Source: Tetrastigma voinierianum
Taxonomy: Eukaryota; Streptophyta; Magnoliopsida; Vitales; Vitaceae
DNA: 64,000 bases
Direction: 5' to 3'
Assembly (NCBI GenBank): GCA_016808115.1
Contig: JAEQBH010001513.1
Location: 620,001-684,000, forward strand
Both the position numbers and the translations under genes were made by a program. A model generated the notes under the pieces. The model made no database searches and was not told where the DNA came from. It was given only the letters and a program-made list of their open reading frames with translations. Below, piece by piece: positions 10,280-20,465 of this stretch (the first letter of the stretch is position 1; the number at the start of each line of letters is the position of its first letter).

Positions 10280-10750
10280 TTCTTACTCAGCTAACCTACG
10301 GTAAAGAATACATTATTTTTAGTGATTCTTCATTTAATGGACGGATGTGTCCTTATGTAAGAGGGTAAAGAGGGTAAAGTAGTAGCTTATGATTCAAGGC
10401 AGTTGAAGCTGCATGCAAAGACCTACCCTACGCATTATTTGGAATTGGCCATCATTGTGTTCGCATTGAAAATATGGAGACACTATATTTATGGAGAAAA
10501 ATGTTTCATCTTCACCGATCACAAAAGTCTTAAGTATTTTCCCTCATAAAGAGAGATTAACTTGAGACAACGTAGTTGGATGGAATTAGTCAAGGATTAT
10601 GATTGTGTGATCGACTATCATCCTGGGAAGGCCAATGTAGTAGAAGATGCTTTGAGTAGAAAGAAAACGCTCGAAAATAATGCCTATTCGTCACTATTAG
10701 ACAATGGCAATAGTAGCGTAATCGTAGCAAAGCCGGACGGTTGAACTGAA
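10280..10750 (+). pseudogene. RNase H and tether of pol relic D
   Basis: Across several frames one reads EYIIFSDSSFNG, VVAYDSRQLKLHAKTYPTH, LELAIIVFALKIWRHYIYG, FIFTDHKSLKYF and then, in one open frame from 10562, QRSWMELVKDYDCVIDYHPGKANVVEDALSRK. This is the normal order of the RNase H domain of chromovirus pol. Key acidic residues are partly kept (SDSS, ELA, TDHKS), but stops at several points, including one inside KYFPS, kill the frame. Confidence 0.88.
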
Positions 10751-10899
10751 AAGAAGATGCATAAAATAATGATAAGAAAATAGCTACAATTGTAAATCAA
10801 AGTAGAGAAGGGAAAGAAATCGACCATAAAGGAATCTAGGATGGATTTTTGTATTATAGAGATCGTTTGTGTACTCAATGATGATGAGTTGAAGAAACT

Positions 10900-11860
10900 T
10901 AATACTAAGAAAGGCACATGTGGGATCTCATATGCATCCTAAAGAGCATGAAATGTATCAGATTTAAAACTTGCTACCGTGGTCCGGAGTGCGAAAAGCG
11001 AGATGTTTCCAATTTGTACCAAGTGTATGGTGTGTTAGGAAAGTGAAGGCGTAACACCGGGTTCTTCGGATTATTATACCTCAGTAAATACCCAAATGGA
11101 AATGAAGACTAATCACAAACGGATTTCAAGCCCGCCACGCCGACGTAGAAGGAAGCATGATTCACTTGGGTCGTGGTAACTGATTATTGCAAAGTCGCCA
11201 CTTCCTACCCGTAAAGAACCTACTCATGCACCTCTGATAAGCCAGTGAGTTTTTACATAAGGGAAATAGTTTAATTGTAATGGAATTCCATATCGAATGC
11301 TTCCCGTATAGAGATTCAGGTTCACCTTAAGATTGGGGGAAAGTTGCAAAGGTCGCACTGACTGAATTTCACGACAACGCTCCACCACGCACGGATGGAC
11401 AATCTAAAAGAGTGATCCATGTTGGAAGATATGCTGTTAGGTGTTATGTGATCGACTATGAGGGTAGTTGACAGATAACCTCCAATGAATTTGTGTATAA
11501 TAATAAATTCTTCCACTGAGTATTGTAATGGTGCCTTACGAGGCTCGTTATGGAAGAAAATGCAGAACGCCATTGTGTTGGACCAATTTAAGCGAGAAGA
11601 ATGTTATTGGCCCCGATTTGATTCAAGAAACCGATGAAAAGGTGGAAATGATTAGAGAAATATTGAAAATGGTCATGGATAGAAAAAAATCCTACGCCGA
11701 CATGAGAAGAAAGGATATTCGATATGAGATCGACGAGAAAGGTTTTTGAAAGTATCGCCTTAGAAGAAAGTAATGAGATTTAGGAAAAAGGGCAAGTTGA
11801 GCCCTACGTTCATTGGGCCATATGAGGTGATAGAGAAAGTGGTCCAAGCATATGATTAGC
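10900..11860 (+). pseudogene. Integrase of pol relic D, heavily broken
   Basis: Damaged pieces in order: HPKEHEMYQI (zinc-finger side), SVWCVRKVKA in place of the CxxCQRVKAEH region, then poorly readable catalytic-core sequence to about 11500. From 11528 one frame reads PYEARYGRKCRTPLCW, LIQETDEKVEMIREILK, RKKSYADMRRKDIRYEI, the usual C-terminal half of the integrase core. Then LSPTFIGPYEVIEKV at about 11795-11840 marks the C-terminal DNA-binding part. Relics of a chromodomain tail follow to about 12130. Integrase inserts the DNA copy into the chromosome; this one is inactive. Confidence 0.8.
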
Positions 11861-12145
11861 TTTACCGCAGCTGGAAAATATCCAGGGCAATGTTTTCCGC
11901 TGCCAATGTCGAGGAGGTATAGCTCAATTCATTTTATAGCCCTTCAGATCGATTGAGCTTACACTGATTTAATTTATAATAAGAGCCAAGGAGATATTGC
12001 CCTGCATGAAAGAGTTACAAACAAACAAATCCATTTAATAAAAGCTTATGTTCACAAAATGAGGTGTCACGGAAAGCCAAGTGAAGAGCAACAATACTTC
12101 CCTCAACTCCACCAATTAAGATAATTTCGAGGACTAAATTCTTTT

Positions 12146-12158
12146 AAGGAAGGGAGAG
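12146..12158 (+). other. Polypurine tract of pol relic D
   Basis: AAGGAAGGGAGAG lies one base before TGTAACGCC. This is the plus-strand primer site for reverse transcription and marks the end of the internal region. A near-identical tract is at 15580-15592 in family B. Confidence 0.85.
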
Positions 12159-12159
12159 T

Positions 12160-12648
12160 TGTAACGCCTTGAAAATTTCCTTATAACTGCCATAACATGT
12201 TCATGTGTAATAAATCACTATATTTTCATTTAAATGATCAAAACTAAAACATAAACATCCGAATTTGCGCTGAACCAAACAAATTTAGTAAATAGCCAAA
12301 TGGGATAATCATGTCCTAAATGAGAAGTGTAATGTTAAAATGTGAATAAAAATTGAAATGAAAGAAATTATGTTAAAATGGAAAACGAGAATGTGAATTA
12401 ATTGAGTAGCCAAACATGGCCTTAGCTATGTAATGGGATTAAAGGCCAATTTTGGTCTAGGAAAGCCATTTTCACATTTGGGCATTTCCGTTTTCAGAGA
12501 GAAAGAGAGAGCATGGTTTGGAGAAAGGAGATTACATTTTTCCAAGTAACTAAGAGTTTATATATCAGGAAGAATGATGCTTTGGTACAGCGAAATCAAA
12601 AGATTAAAGGTATGAAACCAAGACCTAACTTTTCATCAAGCTGGTCGA
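12160..12648 (+). mobile_element. 3' LTR of pol relic D, cut by the family B element
   Basis: It starts TGTAACGCCTTG straight after the polypurine tract. It holds the purine-rich words typical of these LTRs and a GAGAGAAAGAGAGAG run near 12498. Family B sequence begins at about 12649, so this LTR is either short or truncated. I do not find its continuation beyond the family B element. Confidence 0.7.
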
Positions 12649-15577
12649 TGAAAACACGGCACCCTTCACATGGAATCGGCCAGACCTTGACGCAACCTCC
12701 TCGTACCCAAGCTCGCCTTTCAACCGACAAGGTTACAATGAAGCTAATCCGTTAAAACTGCTGAAACTATCTTTGGAAAACATGGATTATAAAAATTTTC
12801 CCTTTTCTATCAAAATCACAACTTTAGATTTAAAGAAAATTCAATAAAGACAATTTTGTCAAAAAGAACACGGTCAAGCCCGAAATACACAACCACCCGT
12901 ATAAAAAAAAAAAAATAAACTCCCAATATTTAAAAAAAAATCCAACTATATAACCATAAAGGACCTCTCGTCCTCATCAAAAATAAGATAAGAATCAATC
13001 CAACATAAATTCATCGCACATGTTTTTCTCAAAACCATGCATGCATATTTTATAAAAGATATTTACATATACAAAAATGTCACATTTTACTTTACTACGC
13101 TTATATTACACATTTATCTTTATATATAAATACAACAGAGCTCTAGGACTCGAGGATCCCGAGAGGGGTCTTTCGGCTTCTGCACCGGCACTGAAAATAT
13201 TTAAAACATAAACTCGTGAGCCAAACGTTCATGAGTACTATAAGTTCTAAACGTTGTCAGTTCTCGCTGTATGTATTCTTATGTGAAAATCCGTGACATA
13301 AAATGAATGTAAACTGCTTATGATAAACTGAAGTTTTTGGTTATGAAAACCATTTCGAAAAACTATTTCCGCCTCCCCGAAAACTCGCTTCGTCAGCTGG
13401 TGCTAATATTTGAAAGTGCTATACTATAAATCATACCAACCATCAGCTTTATCTCGAATTGTTTGAAAACTACTTCGCCACGAAACCTGCTTCAATGGTG
13501 GTTAATATCTGAAAGTGTGCTATACTATAAATCAAGTATAACCATCAAAGGGCTCCATTTTTGAAATACCTTGCACGGATGCCACTTTAACCTGAACTGC
13601 ATCTAGTGAACCCTAACAACACTACCCGCTCCATGGTCCAAGTGGAACACGCGAGATCTCTTATAAACATGACGGAACCTCGAACCAAATGCCCAGCCGA
13701 TGGAACCTCAACCAACACCTCATCACCATGTGCATTTGCGTCATCACGCCAACTACCCATATACCCCCGAATGCAAAGGGCGACTCACTATATAAATATA
13801 TATCATATTCAACCCCTAATTGCTAAGCAACTAAGCAATATAGTTAGTCAAAATGTCTCATAACCCCATGCACAATCCAGATGTTATCCGATCGGAAACC
13901 AGTCAGTCATCTAGTGGGTTTCGCTTTTAAACAAGGCCAAACTCGTTTTTGGCATCAAATCTAAATTTTTATGTTATATAAATAAGTGGGTAAAATACTG
14001 TTTTTACTAATTACATTATATTTTTAAAGCACTTTACAATCTTGTAAATTAAACATTTTCGTTTTCGAAAACAATTTCGAGTACTCACCTTTTTCTCGAC
14101 TAATTTCGTTCAATTCTTATTAAGCACGCTAGATTATCGTCGTATGCTCCAATCGCCTACACAATCCATACAAATTACGAAAATGCCCTCAGTTCAACAT
14201 TATAACCATAAAATATACAGCGCTTCCAGTTACTCCTTTATATCGAAACGAACTTCGATTCTAACAAAACTTTATATGCTAGTCACATTCGATAAGGACA
14301 TCGATAATATGAGGTGAAATTGACCAAAATGTCCCTACACATGAAATGCCCCATAAAAACTATTCGTTTTGACAACTTTTTGAAAATGACCCTATGCTAT
14401 TCGATGTATTAGACCACACACGTCAGCACAACCAAGCAATTTGCACACTTGGTGCTACAATTAAATTTTTTTCAAAGACTCATGGGTGTTCAAATGCTAT
14501 TGACAAAGATATGGGTTAGATTCTAGGACTCAAGGACTTTCATAGAGTGAAAAACACCTAAAACTATTTTGAAAATTATGTCCTGGATCGTTCGAATAAA
14601 ATCTTGAAATAACCTAATCGTCCGAAAAATGGGCCTAAATTCAACCCGACTATCCGAACACAGCTCGAAAATTCTAAAATTTCTAAACTCGCCAAAAAAT
14701 TGAATTGAATTTTTACGACCTTTCACAGCCTCTAAGAAAATTTCAAGCCATTACATAGCATTTAAACTAAAAATAACTCAAGTAGGAAAATTCTCTACCT
14801 CTTAGAGTTTGACTTTGGGAAAATGTTGCTTTTGGTGTATCTACGTAGCCTCGTCAGGTTGACCAATCCCTTTGCCTTCTACTTCCAACAAAAATCTACG
14901 GTCCGATTTCGATTTGAGAAAGAACTAAGAGCGTAAAAAAAATTATAACTCTCTCTTCACGCCCTCTTTGTCTCTCTTCGTCCGCCCCCCTCCTTTTTGA
15001 CTTTTTTTTTTTATTTTCTATTATTTGGATAAATTGTTCATATTACCTTATTCAGGTTCATTTCTGCGTTCATTTCTGCTCCGAAAAAATTTATTTCTTT
15101 TCAGTTCAATTATTTTAAATGAACTTTAACTCAAGCCATTTTCTGACTTCCGAGATTTTCATAAAAATCTCGTCCCTTAAGTCATTGGAGACTTATCACC
15201 CAGAAATTCGTAAAATATTCCGACTGTCTCATAATTCAAAGAAACTTTTCTAGGTCTCTAGATTCTCGCAGATTTTTAATTTAATGGAAGACAATCCGCT
15301 TTGTCGCCCGAGATCTAGAGAATTTTGCGCTCTCTCAATCCACATGGAAGCTTATTATTATTATTATCATTTTGAAATTCCATAATTTGTACTTCACTCC
15401 TACTTTCTTTTTTAATTGCAAAAAATGCCACAATTCTTTGAAAACTCTTTGGCACTCCCACCCCTTAAAAACAACTTTCAAAAATCTATTATGACACTAA
15501 AATACCTGCGAAGCCTTGGTGCACCTACGTGACCTTAGGATTTACACACATACCACCCATCGAGAAAAGGCGCCATA
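12649..15577 (-). mobile_element. 3' LTR of family B
   Basis: Matches the 5' LTR at 20466-23213 in the same direction, for example CTTGTAAATTAAACA, GAGTACTCACCTTTTTCTCG and CACGTCAGCACAACCAA. The start at 15577 is decayed (TATGGCGCC where TGTNACGCC is expected). The reverse of the shared core CTATGGAAAG lies at 14527-14558. A TTA/TTC microsatellite sits at about 15353-15367. Confidence 0.85.
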
Positions 15578-15579
15578 AA

Positions 15580-15592
15580 TCCTCTCCTCCTT
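15580..15592 (-). other. Polypurine tract of family B
   Basis: On the minus strand AAGGAGGAGAGGA lies two to three bases before the decayed LTR start. It separates the integrase end from the 3' LTR. Confidence 0.85.
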
Positions 15593-15639
15593 AAAAACAT
15601 TTCCTCATTCCCTCGAAATGAACAAGACTAATATAAAGT

Positions 15640-16066
15640 GAGTGATACCTTAATCTAAAAACAATTGAGGATATTGACTGCGCATCCGAGCCTCCTCGAC
15701 TCCCATGCAGCCTCAATCCCATGATTCCCTATAAAACTCTTACCAAAGAAACACCTTATTCCAAAATCGCTTCCTCTACGGCCCACTATCAAAGATTGGC
15801 TACTCCCAGGTCAAATTATCCTTTAGTTCTGACTGGTCGATCTCTGGCATACGGGAGGGATCTAGAATGTACTTGTGGAGCATGGATACATGAAACACAT
15901 TATGAACCTTAGACAACTCTAGAGGAATGTCTAGTCTATATGCTACGAGTCCCACTCTGGCAATAATCTCATATGGCCCTATGTATCTAGGCCTCAACTT
16001 TCCGTGCCTTCCAAATCTGAGGACACCTTTCCAAGGGGAAACTTTGAGGAAGACCCTGTCGCCCAC
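15640..16066 (-). pseudogene. Integrase C-terminal domain and chromodomain tail, family B
   Basis: An open frame of 88 codons (16066-15800) reads GDRVFLKVSPWKGVLRFG, GKLRPRYIGPYEII, VAYRLDIPLELSKVHNVFHV and SMLHKYILDP, the standard GPY/F module that follows the integrase core in chromoviruses. After a frame break the tail VEEARMRSQYPQLF near 15680 is the usual end of the chromodomain region. The chromodomain steers integration toward particular chromatin in this group. The central part of the chromodomain is too damaged to score its aromatic residues. Confidence 0.88.
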
Positions 16067-16179
16067 CTTAAACCCGTATCCCTACAAAGAGCTCATTCCA
16101 AGATATCCTTTTCTCTCGTTTATTCTCGTCGCTTTGAGTCCTGCCCCTGATAACCGGGATCTTATCTTAAGGTAATTTG

Positions 16180-16930
16180 TACTAACTCCTCGGGCCTATC
16201 GCCTCCTCTTTCCTACTTCATCCCAAAGATACCCGGTTACGATGCAGGCTCACCACATACAATGCTTCAAAATGGAACCATGCCTGGCGCCGGATTGATA
16301 ACTGTCGTAGCACTCCATCAGATAAGTGTGTATCCCAACTTCCTTAAACTCTATCACGTATGCTCCTGCATGTCCTCTGAAGGCCCGAATAATTCTCCGA
16401 CTCAACCATCGGTAGCGGAGGATGGAGCCAGCTAAAGTGCACCCAGTCCCCAAGATCCCTAAACTGGTAGGACCAAAATCCGGAATGAACTGTGGGTCCC
16501 TGGCTCCCGAGACTATCGATATAGGAACACCATGTAATCTAACTATCTCCTACACATATAATTGGGCCAACTTGTCCAACGGGTCATAATTGCTAACTAG
16601 GAGAAAATGCGCGGATTTCATTAGTCTATCCACTATCACCCATATGGAATCATGTTGTCTTCGAGTTCTCGAAAGCCCCGTAACAAAATGCATAGTAATC
16701 TTATCCCACTTCCATACAGGAATCGGAAGGGGTTGTATCTTTCCCCGCCGGTTTCGGTGCCTCCGCTCTTCACCGTTGACAAGTTAGGCATTCATTACGA
16801 AATCTACAATTTCCCTTTATTCCATGCCCTTCCACCAATAATGCTCTCGTTATATGATACATCTTTAAGTGTTAAGGGTGTATCGCCTATGTATGTCAAG
16901 AGTGAGCCTTCCACATGATTTCCTTAGTTC
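16180..16930 (-). pseudogene. Integrase catalytic core, family B
   Basis: Read on the minus strand in broken frames: LTKSAHFLLVSNYDPLDKLAQLY, IVRLHGVPISIVSGARDPQF (where ISDRD is usual) and GCTLAGSILRYRW-like remnants of the region that normally reads LGTKLxxSTAYHPQTDGQ. The last piece has decayed so far that the catalytic Asp and Glu cannot be confirmed. One frame (16453-16250) is still open for 67 codons but starts mid-domain. Confidence 0.75.
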
Positions 16931-17139
16931 ACCTATTTCGTACACACATTTGACTCTCTAACTATTACGCCACCATCTCTCGATATAGAATCGTTTCCTA
17001 CCACCCTCACCTCCAAATTTCTCAACTTTAATCATCGTGAAACTCCGTCGACCTCCTTAATCCCGATCCACCAGAAGAGGACGAACATAGCTACGCCAAC
17101 GTTGTCCCCTGTGTCATCTACTCCGAACAACCCCAAAGA

Positions 17140-17560
17140 TCTCTGGGCACCCCATTAACAATGGAGATATACCCTGGCCCGCAGTCAAGCATATGAACCT
17201 CCAAGCCAAGGTTTAAGGCATTGGCCACCACATCACCTTCCCTGATGGTACCTTCTATCGCGGCAAATCATAATCCTTAATCAATTCCAAATCCACTCGG
17301 GCGCCGTCTTGGTTAAGCTCTTCTCGAGCGGAATATATACGTAAGATCTTATGGATCGTGAATATCAAAATAAAGGAACACCGTATAAGATAATGTCTCT
17401 AGATTTTTAGAGCTAAAACCACCGGCTTCAGTTCTAAATCTCAAGGGTTGGGTAGTTCCGGTGCTTCTTTTACTCGATGGGAAGCATAAGCTATCACTCT
17501 ACCATTCTCGCATTAAAACACACCCTAACCTTGTTCGAGGCATCATCAGACACCACATAA
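17140..17560 (-). pseudogene. RNase H, family B
   Basis: Minus-strand pieces read ENGRVIAYASHRVKEAPELP, DLELKPVVLALKI, RHYLIRCSFILIFTIHKILR and LELIKDYDLP, matching in order the RNase H of the plus-strand relic at 10280-10750. At least three stops and several frame changes. Lies between RT and integrase as expected. Confidence 0.78.
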
Positions 17561-17639
17561 CCGGGCCCTTGTGACGGTAGTGCTAACACCGGAGTCGCCG
17601 TCACCTGCTTCGCTCAAAACTATGCTGGTAGGTCCACCA

Positions 17640-18576
17640 CCGACATCCTTTTCAATGGATTGGTCAACGGGGTTGCTATCTTCGAAAATCCCTCAAAAAA
17701 TTTCCTATAATAACCTGCCAATCCAAGGAAACTACGGACTTCATAAACATTCTTGGGCGGCTTCCAGTTCCCTATAGCTTCGATCTTCTGAGGATCCACA
17801 CACTAACACCGCCCCGTCGAAATGACATGATGTAAGAAAGCTACTTGTCCAACCAAACTGGCACTTACTAAATCCTAGCGTATAACCCGACGCCTCGAAT
17901 CCGTACCGTCCTCGAGATGCTCTACATGTTCCTCCGAATCGCCCCGGGCGTAATTGGAATGTCATCAATGAATACGATCATAAACTTATCTAAATACGGA
18001 CTGAATACCTTGTTCATCAAATCCATGAACGCAATTGCAATTAGTCAATCCGAATGGCATCAATAGAAACCCAGTGACCATATCCTCGTCCCCGGCTGCG
18101 CCTTGTGAAACATCATCTCTCCTGACCCTCGCCACGGTAGCCTAACCTTAGGTCAATCTTAGAGTATACCCGAGATCATGCAATTTATCAAATAGCTCAT
18201 CTATATGAGGAAGCGGATGCTGGTTGAGTATTGTTGCCCGATTCAGCTGTCTGTAGTCTATACACAACCATAAGCTTCCATTTTTCTTCTTTACAAAGAG
18301 AACTGGAGCTCCCCACGGTGAGGTACTAGGTCGGATGAAGCCCTTACTTAACAATTCCTCCAATTGCGCCTTCAATTCTTCCAACTCTACTAGCACCATT
18401 CTGTATGGAGGAATGGATATCGACTTGGTCCGTGGAACCAGTTCAATAACAAACTCAATTGCTCTATCCGGGGGTAAACCTAAAATATCATCAGGAAAGA
18501 CATCTGGAAACTCTTTGACTATGGGGATGTCTTCCATCCGTGTCCCCTCTTGTCTCCTATCCACCACTAATGCCAA
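17640..18576 (-). pseudogene. Reverse transcriptase, family B
   Basis: The first half is a clean 142-codon frame (18576-18148): IPIVKEFPDVFPDDILGLPP, REIEF-like AIEFVIELVP, ISIPPYRMVLVELEELKAQL, SKGFIRPSTSPWGAPVLFVK, LCIDYRQLNRATILNQHPLP and ELFDKLHDL. The frame is then lost at the first catalytic aspartate region. Downstream, pieces such as LGFSKCQFGWTS (usual LSKCEFW) and SSEDRSYRELEAAQ (usual DPQKIEAI) show that the thumb is present. The FIDDIL motif lies near 17960-17990 but is out of frame. Chromovirus-type RT. Confidence 0.9.
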
Positions 18577-18707
18577 ATAATCTTGGCAACCCTTCCTCCG
18601 CTACTTTCCGTGCGGTCATGGCATTAATGAACTAGGCGATCTCTCTTCTGATTCCCTAAAATATCACGCCCCTCGGTTCCTCCTACGGAACTAATCTTAT
18701 TTCTTTC

Positions 18708-19000
18708 TTATAAGAATCTGTTGGTGGCTCTATGCCTGGATAACCAGTCCATACCCAAGACTATATTGAAATCACGGATACCTAACACTATCAAGTCTGC
18801 TGGAAAATCCTTATTCTGGATCACCAATCTGCTTCCTGGAACTATCCTTTCGGATATCATAGTATCCCCATTAGGTACGGAAACCACCATACGACCATTT
18901 ATAGGCTGGGATTCTATCTGGTGCCTCTCAATGAATGGTATTGAAATAAATGAATGAGTGGTCCCTGGGTCCACCAATGCATATGCATCATGATCGTAGC
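18708..19000 (-). pseudogene. Aspartic protease, family B, active-site residue changed
   Basis: An 89-codon frame (18977-18708) starts MVDPGTTHSFIS, where DSG or DTG is expected at the catalytic motif, so the Ser/Thr after the catalytic Asp is now Pro. It goes on with VSVPNGDTMISERIVPG, LIVLGIRDFNIVLGMDWLSR, the usual family order. ATG is not a true start; the domain is internal to Gag-Pol, and upstream codons also read as protease (YALVDPG). The P substitution alone should abolish activity. Confidence 0.9.
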
Positions 19001-19269
19001 GAAATAATACAGTAATCCGCGTCTGGTGATCTGTCGCCTCTTCTTTGTGTGACTATAAATACGAGCCTAAGTCACGGAGTCACTTTAAATTTGGCGATCG
19101 AGGTGCTATCTATGCCTCGCTACCGAGCCCTCACCCGGGTGTTGTACCACCACCTCTGCTGAACCACCCTACCCGGCGTAGGACATTTGGTGCGGGAGTG
19201 GAGTGCTCTTGTGCTATCTCGAGGAGGTCTGCTTCTACTAGGCTAGCGGACGACCTCGGATAACGTGAC

Positions 19270-20281
19270 CTTCACGCCATGATGGAAACATCCTATCATG
19301 TTCATCTTGCACTCTGAGATGCCTCCTACGACATGTAGAACCTGATGGAAAGATGATCCACGAAGATCTACCACCTCTTCAGAATTTGTTGGGGAACTAG
19401 ACGGATCCTAATTTAGATCTTGCTCCTCGTCTGAGCCTCTACCCATTGGTCGTTTCTTCCTTTCTTTCTATAGGCGGCGGTGCTGGCTAACTAGTGCCGG
19501 AGCACCTCTGCTTGTCTGACCGCCCACGAGTTAGAATTGAAGCTGTCGCTCTACCCTTAGTGCGACCTCGGCCCGGCTCTCAAGCTATTTTTAAGATGCC
19601 CAGGCTAGATGAACTTTAATTTTGAAGTTCAAGACGAACATGAATCACTTACACTTTTGTTCCTCATTTCACATCATAGGCACCAATTTCCAGAGCTCAC
19701 GAAAACCTCTTGCCATGATACATCCTTGTCGGGGATCCATTGCTCGACTGAAGAATTCTTTTATTTTTTGCATCATAATAACTATGCGGTTAAAATCTGT
19801 CTGTAAATGGCTGCCGGAACTAGTCCCAAGTGACTCATGTAGGGCATCTCCCTCTTAAGAGACCTCCACCAGTCCTTAGCCACAGTTGCCATCAGAACCT
19901 AAAAGAGGACTTCTGCTCTATCTGAACACCCCATCAGCATAAATTTCTAACCTACGTCTAACCATGAGTACCTTGCCTATGGGTCCACTGGAAGCCACCA
20001 TCATAATTTTAACCCCTAGTTTTAGAGTCGCATTACATCATGCCCCTCTACTCTTTTGGAGGCTCAGGTAGGTATTTTGACAGTCATTTGCTTTAACAAT
20101 CTGTACTAACTGATCATCGTCGAGTACCGCCCCCAGTAGGTCTGCGACCCTCGATGGTTCTCTGGGAACTAATTCATTGAGGCCATCTTTCGATACGGGG
20201 TGTGCTCGACTTATTCTCTACGATGGTGCTTACCTCCGGTGCGGATGTCCTAGGTCGACCTCTATGACCTCGTCCAGACAT
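19270..20281 (-). pseudogene. Gag of family B, broken
   Basis: It starts ATG at 20281 and reads MSGRGHRGRPRTSAPEVSTI before a stop after 36 codons; a Gly/Arg-rich start is common for chromovirus Gag. Later frame pieces (about 19600-20060) resemble capsid sequence, for example GFRELWKLVPMM near the usual FxxLxRFAPxMV. A zinc-knuckle CCHC motif could not be read. The noncoding leader between primer site and ATG is about 170 bases. The stretch between Gag and protease (19000-19270) is too damaged to read. Confidence 0.7.
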
Positions 20282-20450
20282 AATGCTGTGAATTTCAAGG
20301 TTAAAAGATTCAGTGACACTTTACCATATTTGATGCATGCAAGGATTTAGCAAAACAATATAGGTTGCAATAGAACAATCATTATAAAAATAATTCTATA
20401 GGAAATACTGTGAAAAACGCGCGAAAAACAGGCGAACTATTGCCTAAAAC

Positions 20451-20463
20451 TACTCTGATACAA
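20451..20463 (-). other. Primer binding site of family B (initiator Met tRNA type)
   Basis: On the minus strand TTGTATCAGAGTA, against the usual TGGTATCAGAGCC; ten of thirteen bases match. It lies two bases inside the LTR end at 20466, which confirms the orientation and the 5' LTR border. Confidence 0.8.
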
Positions 20464-20465
20464 CT

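Noticed and set aside
12644..12648. GTCGA as target duplication of the family B element
   Set aside because: No matching word at the right border (23214-23218 is CTCCC, inside the C LTR).
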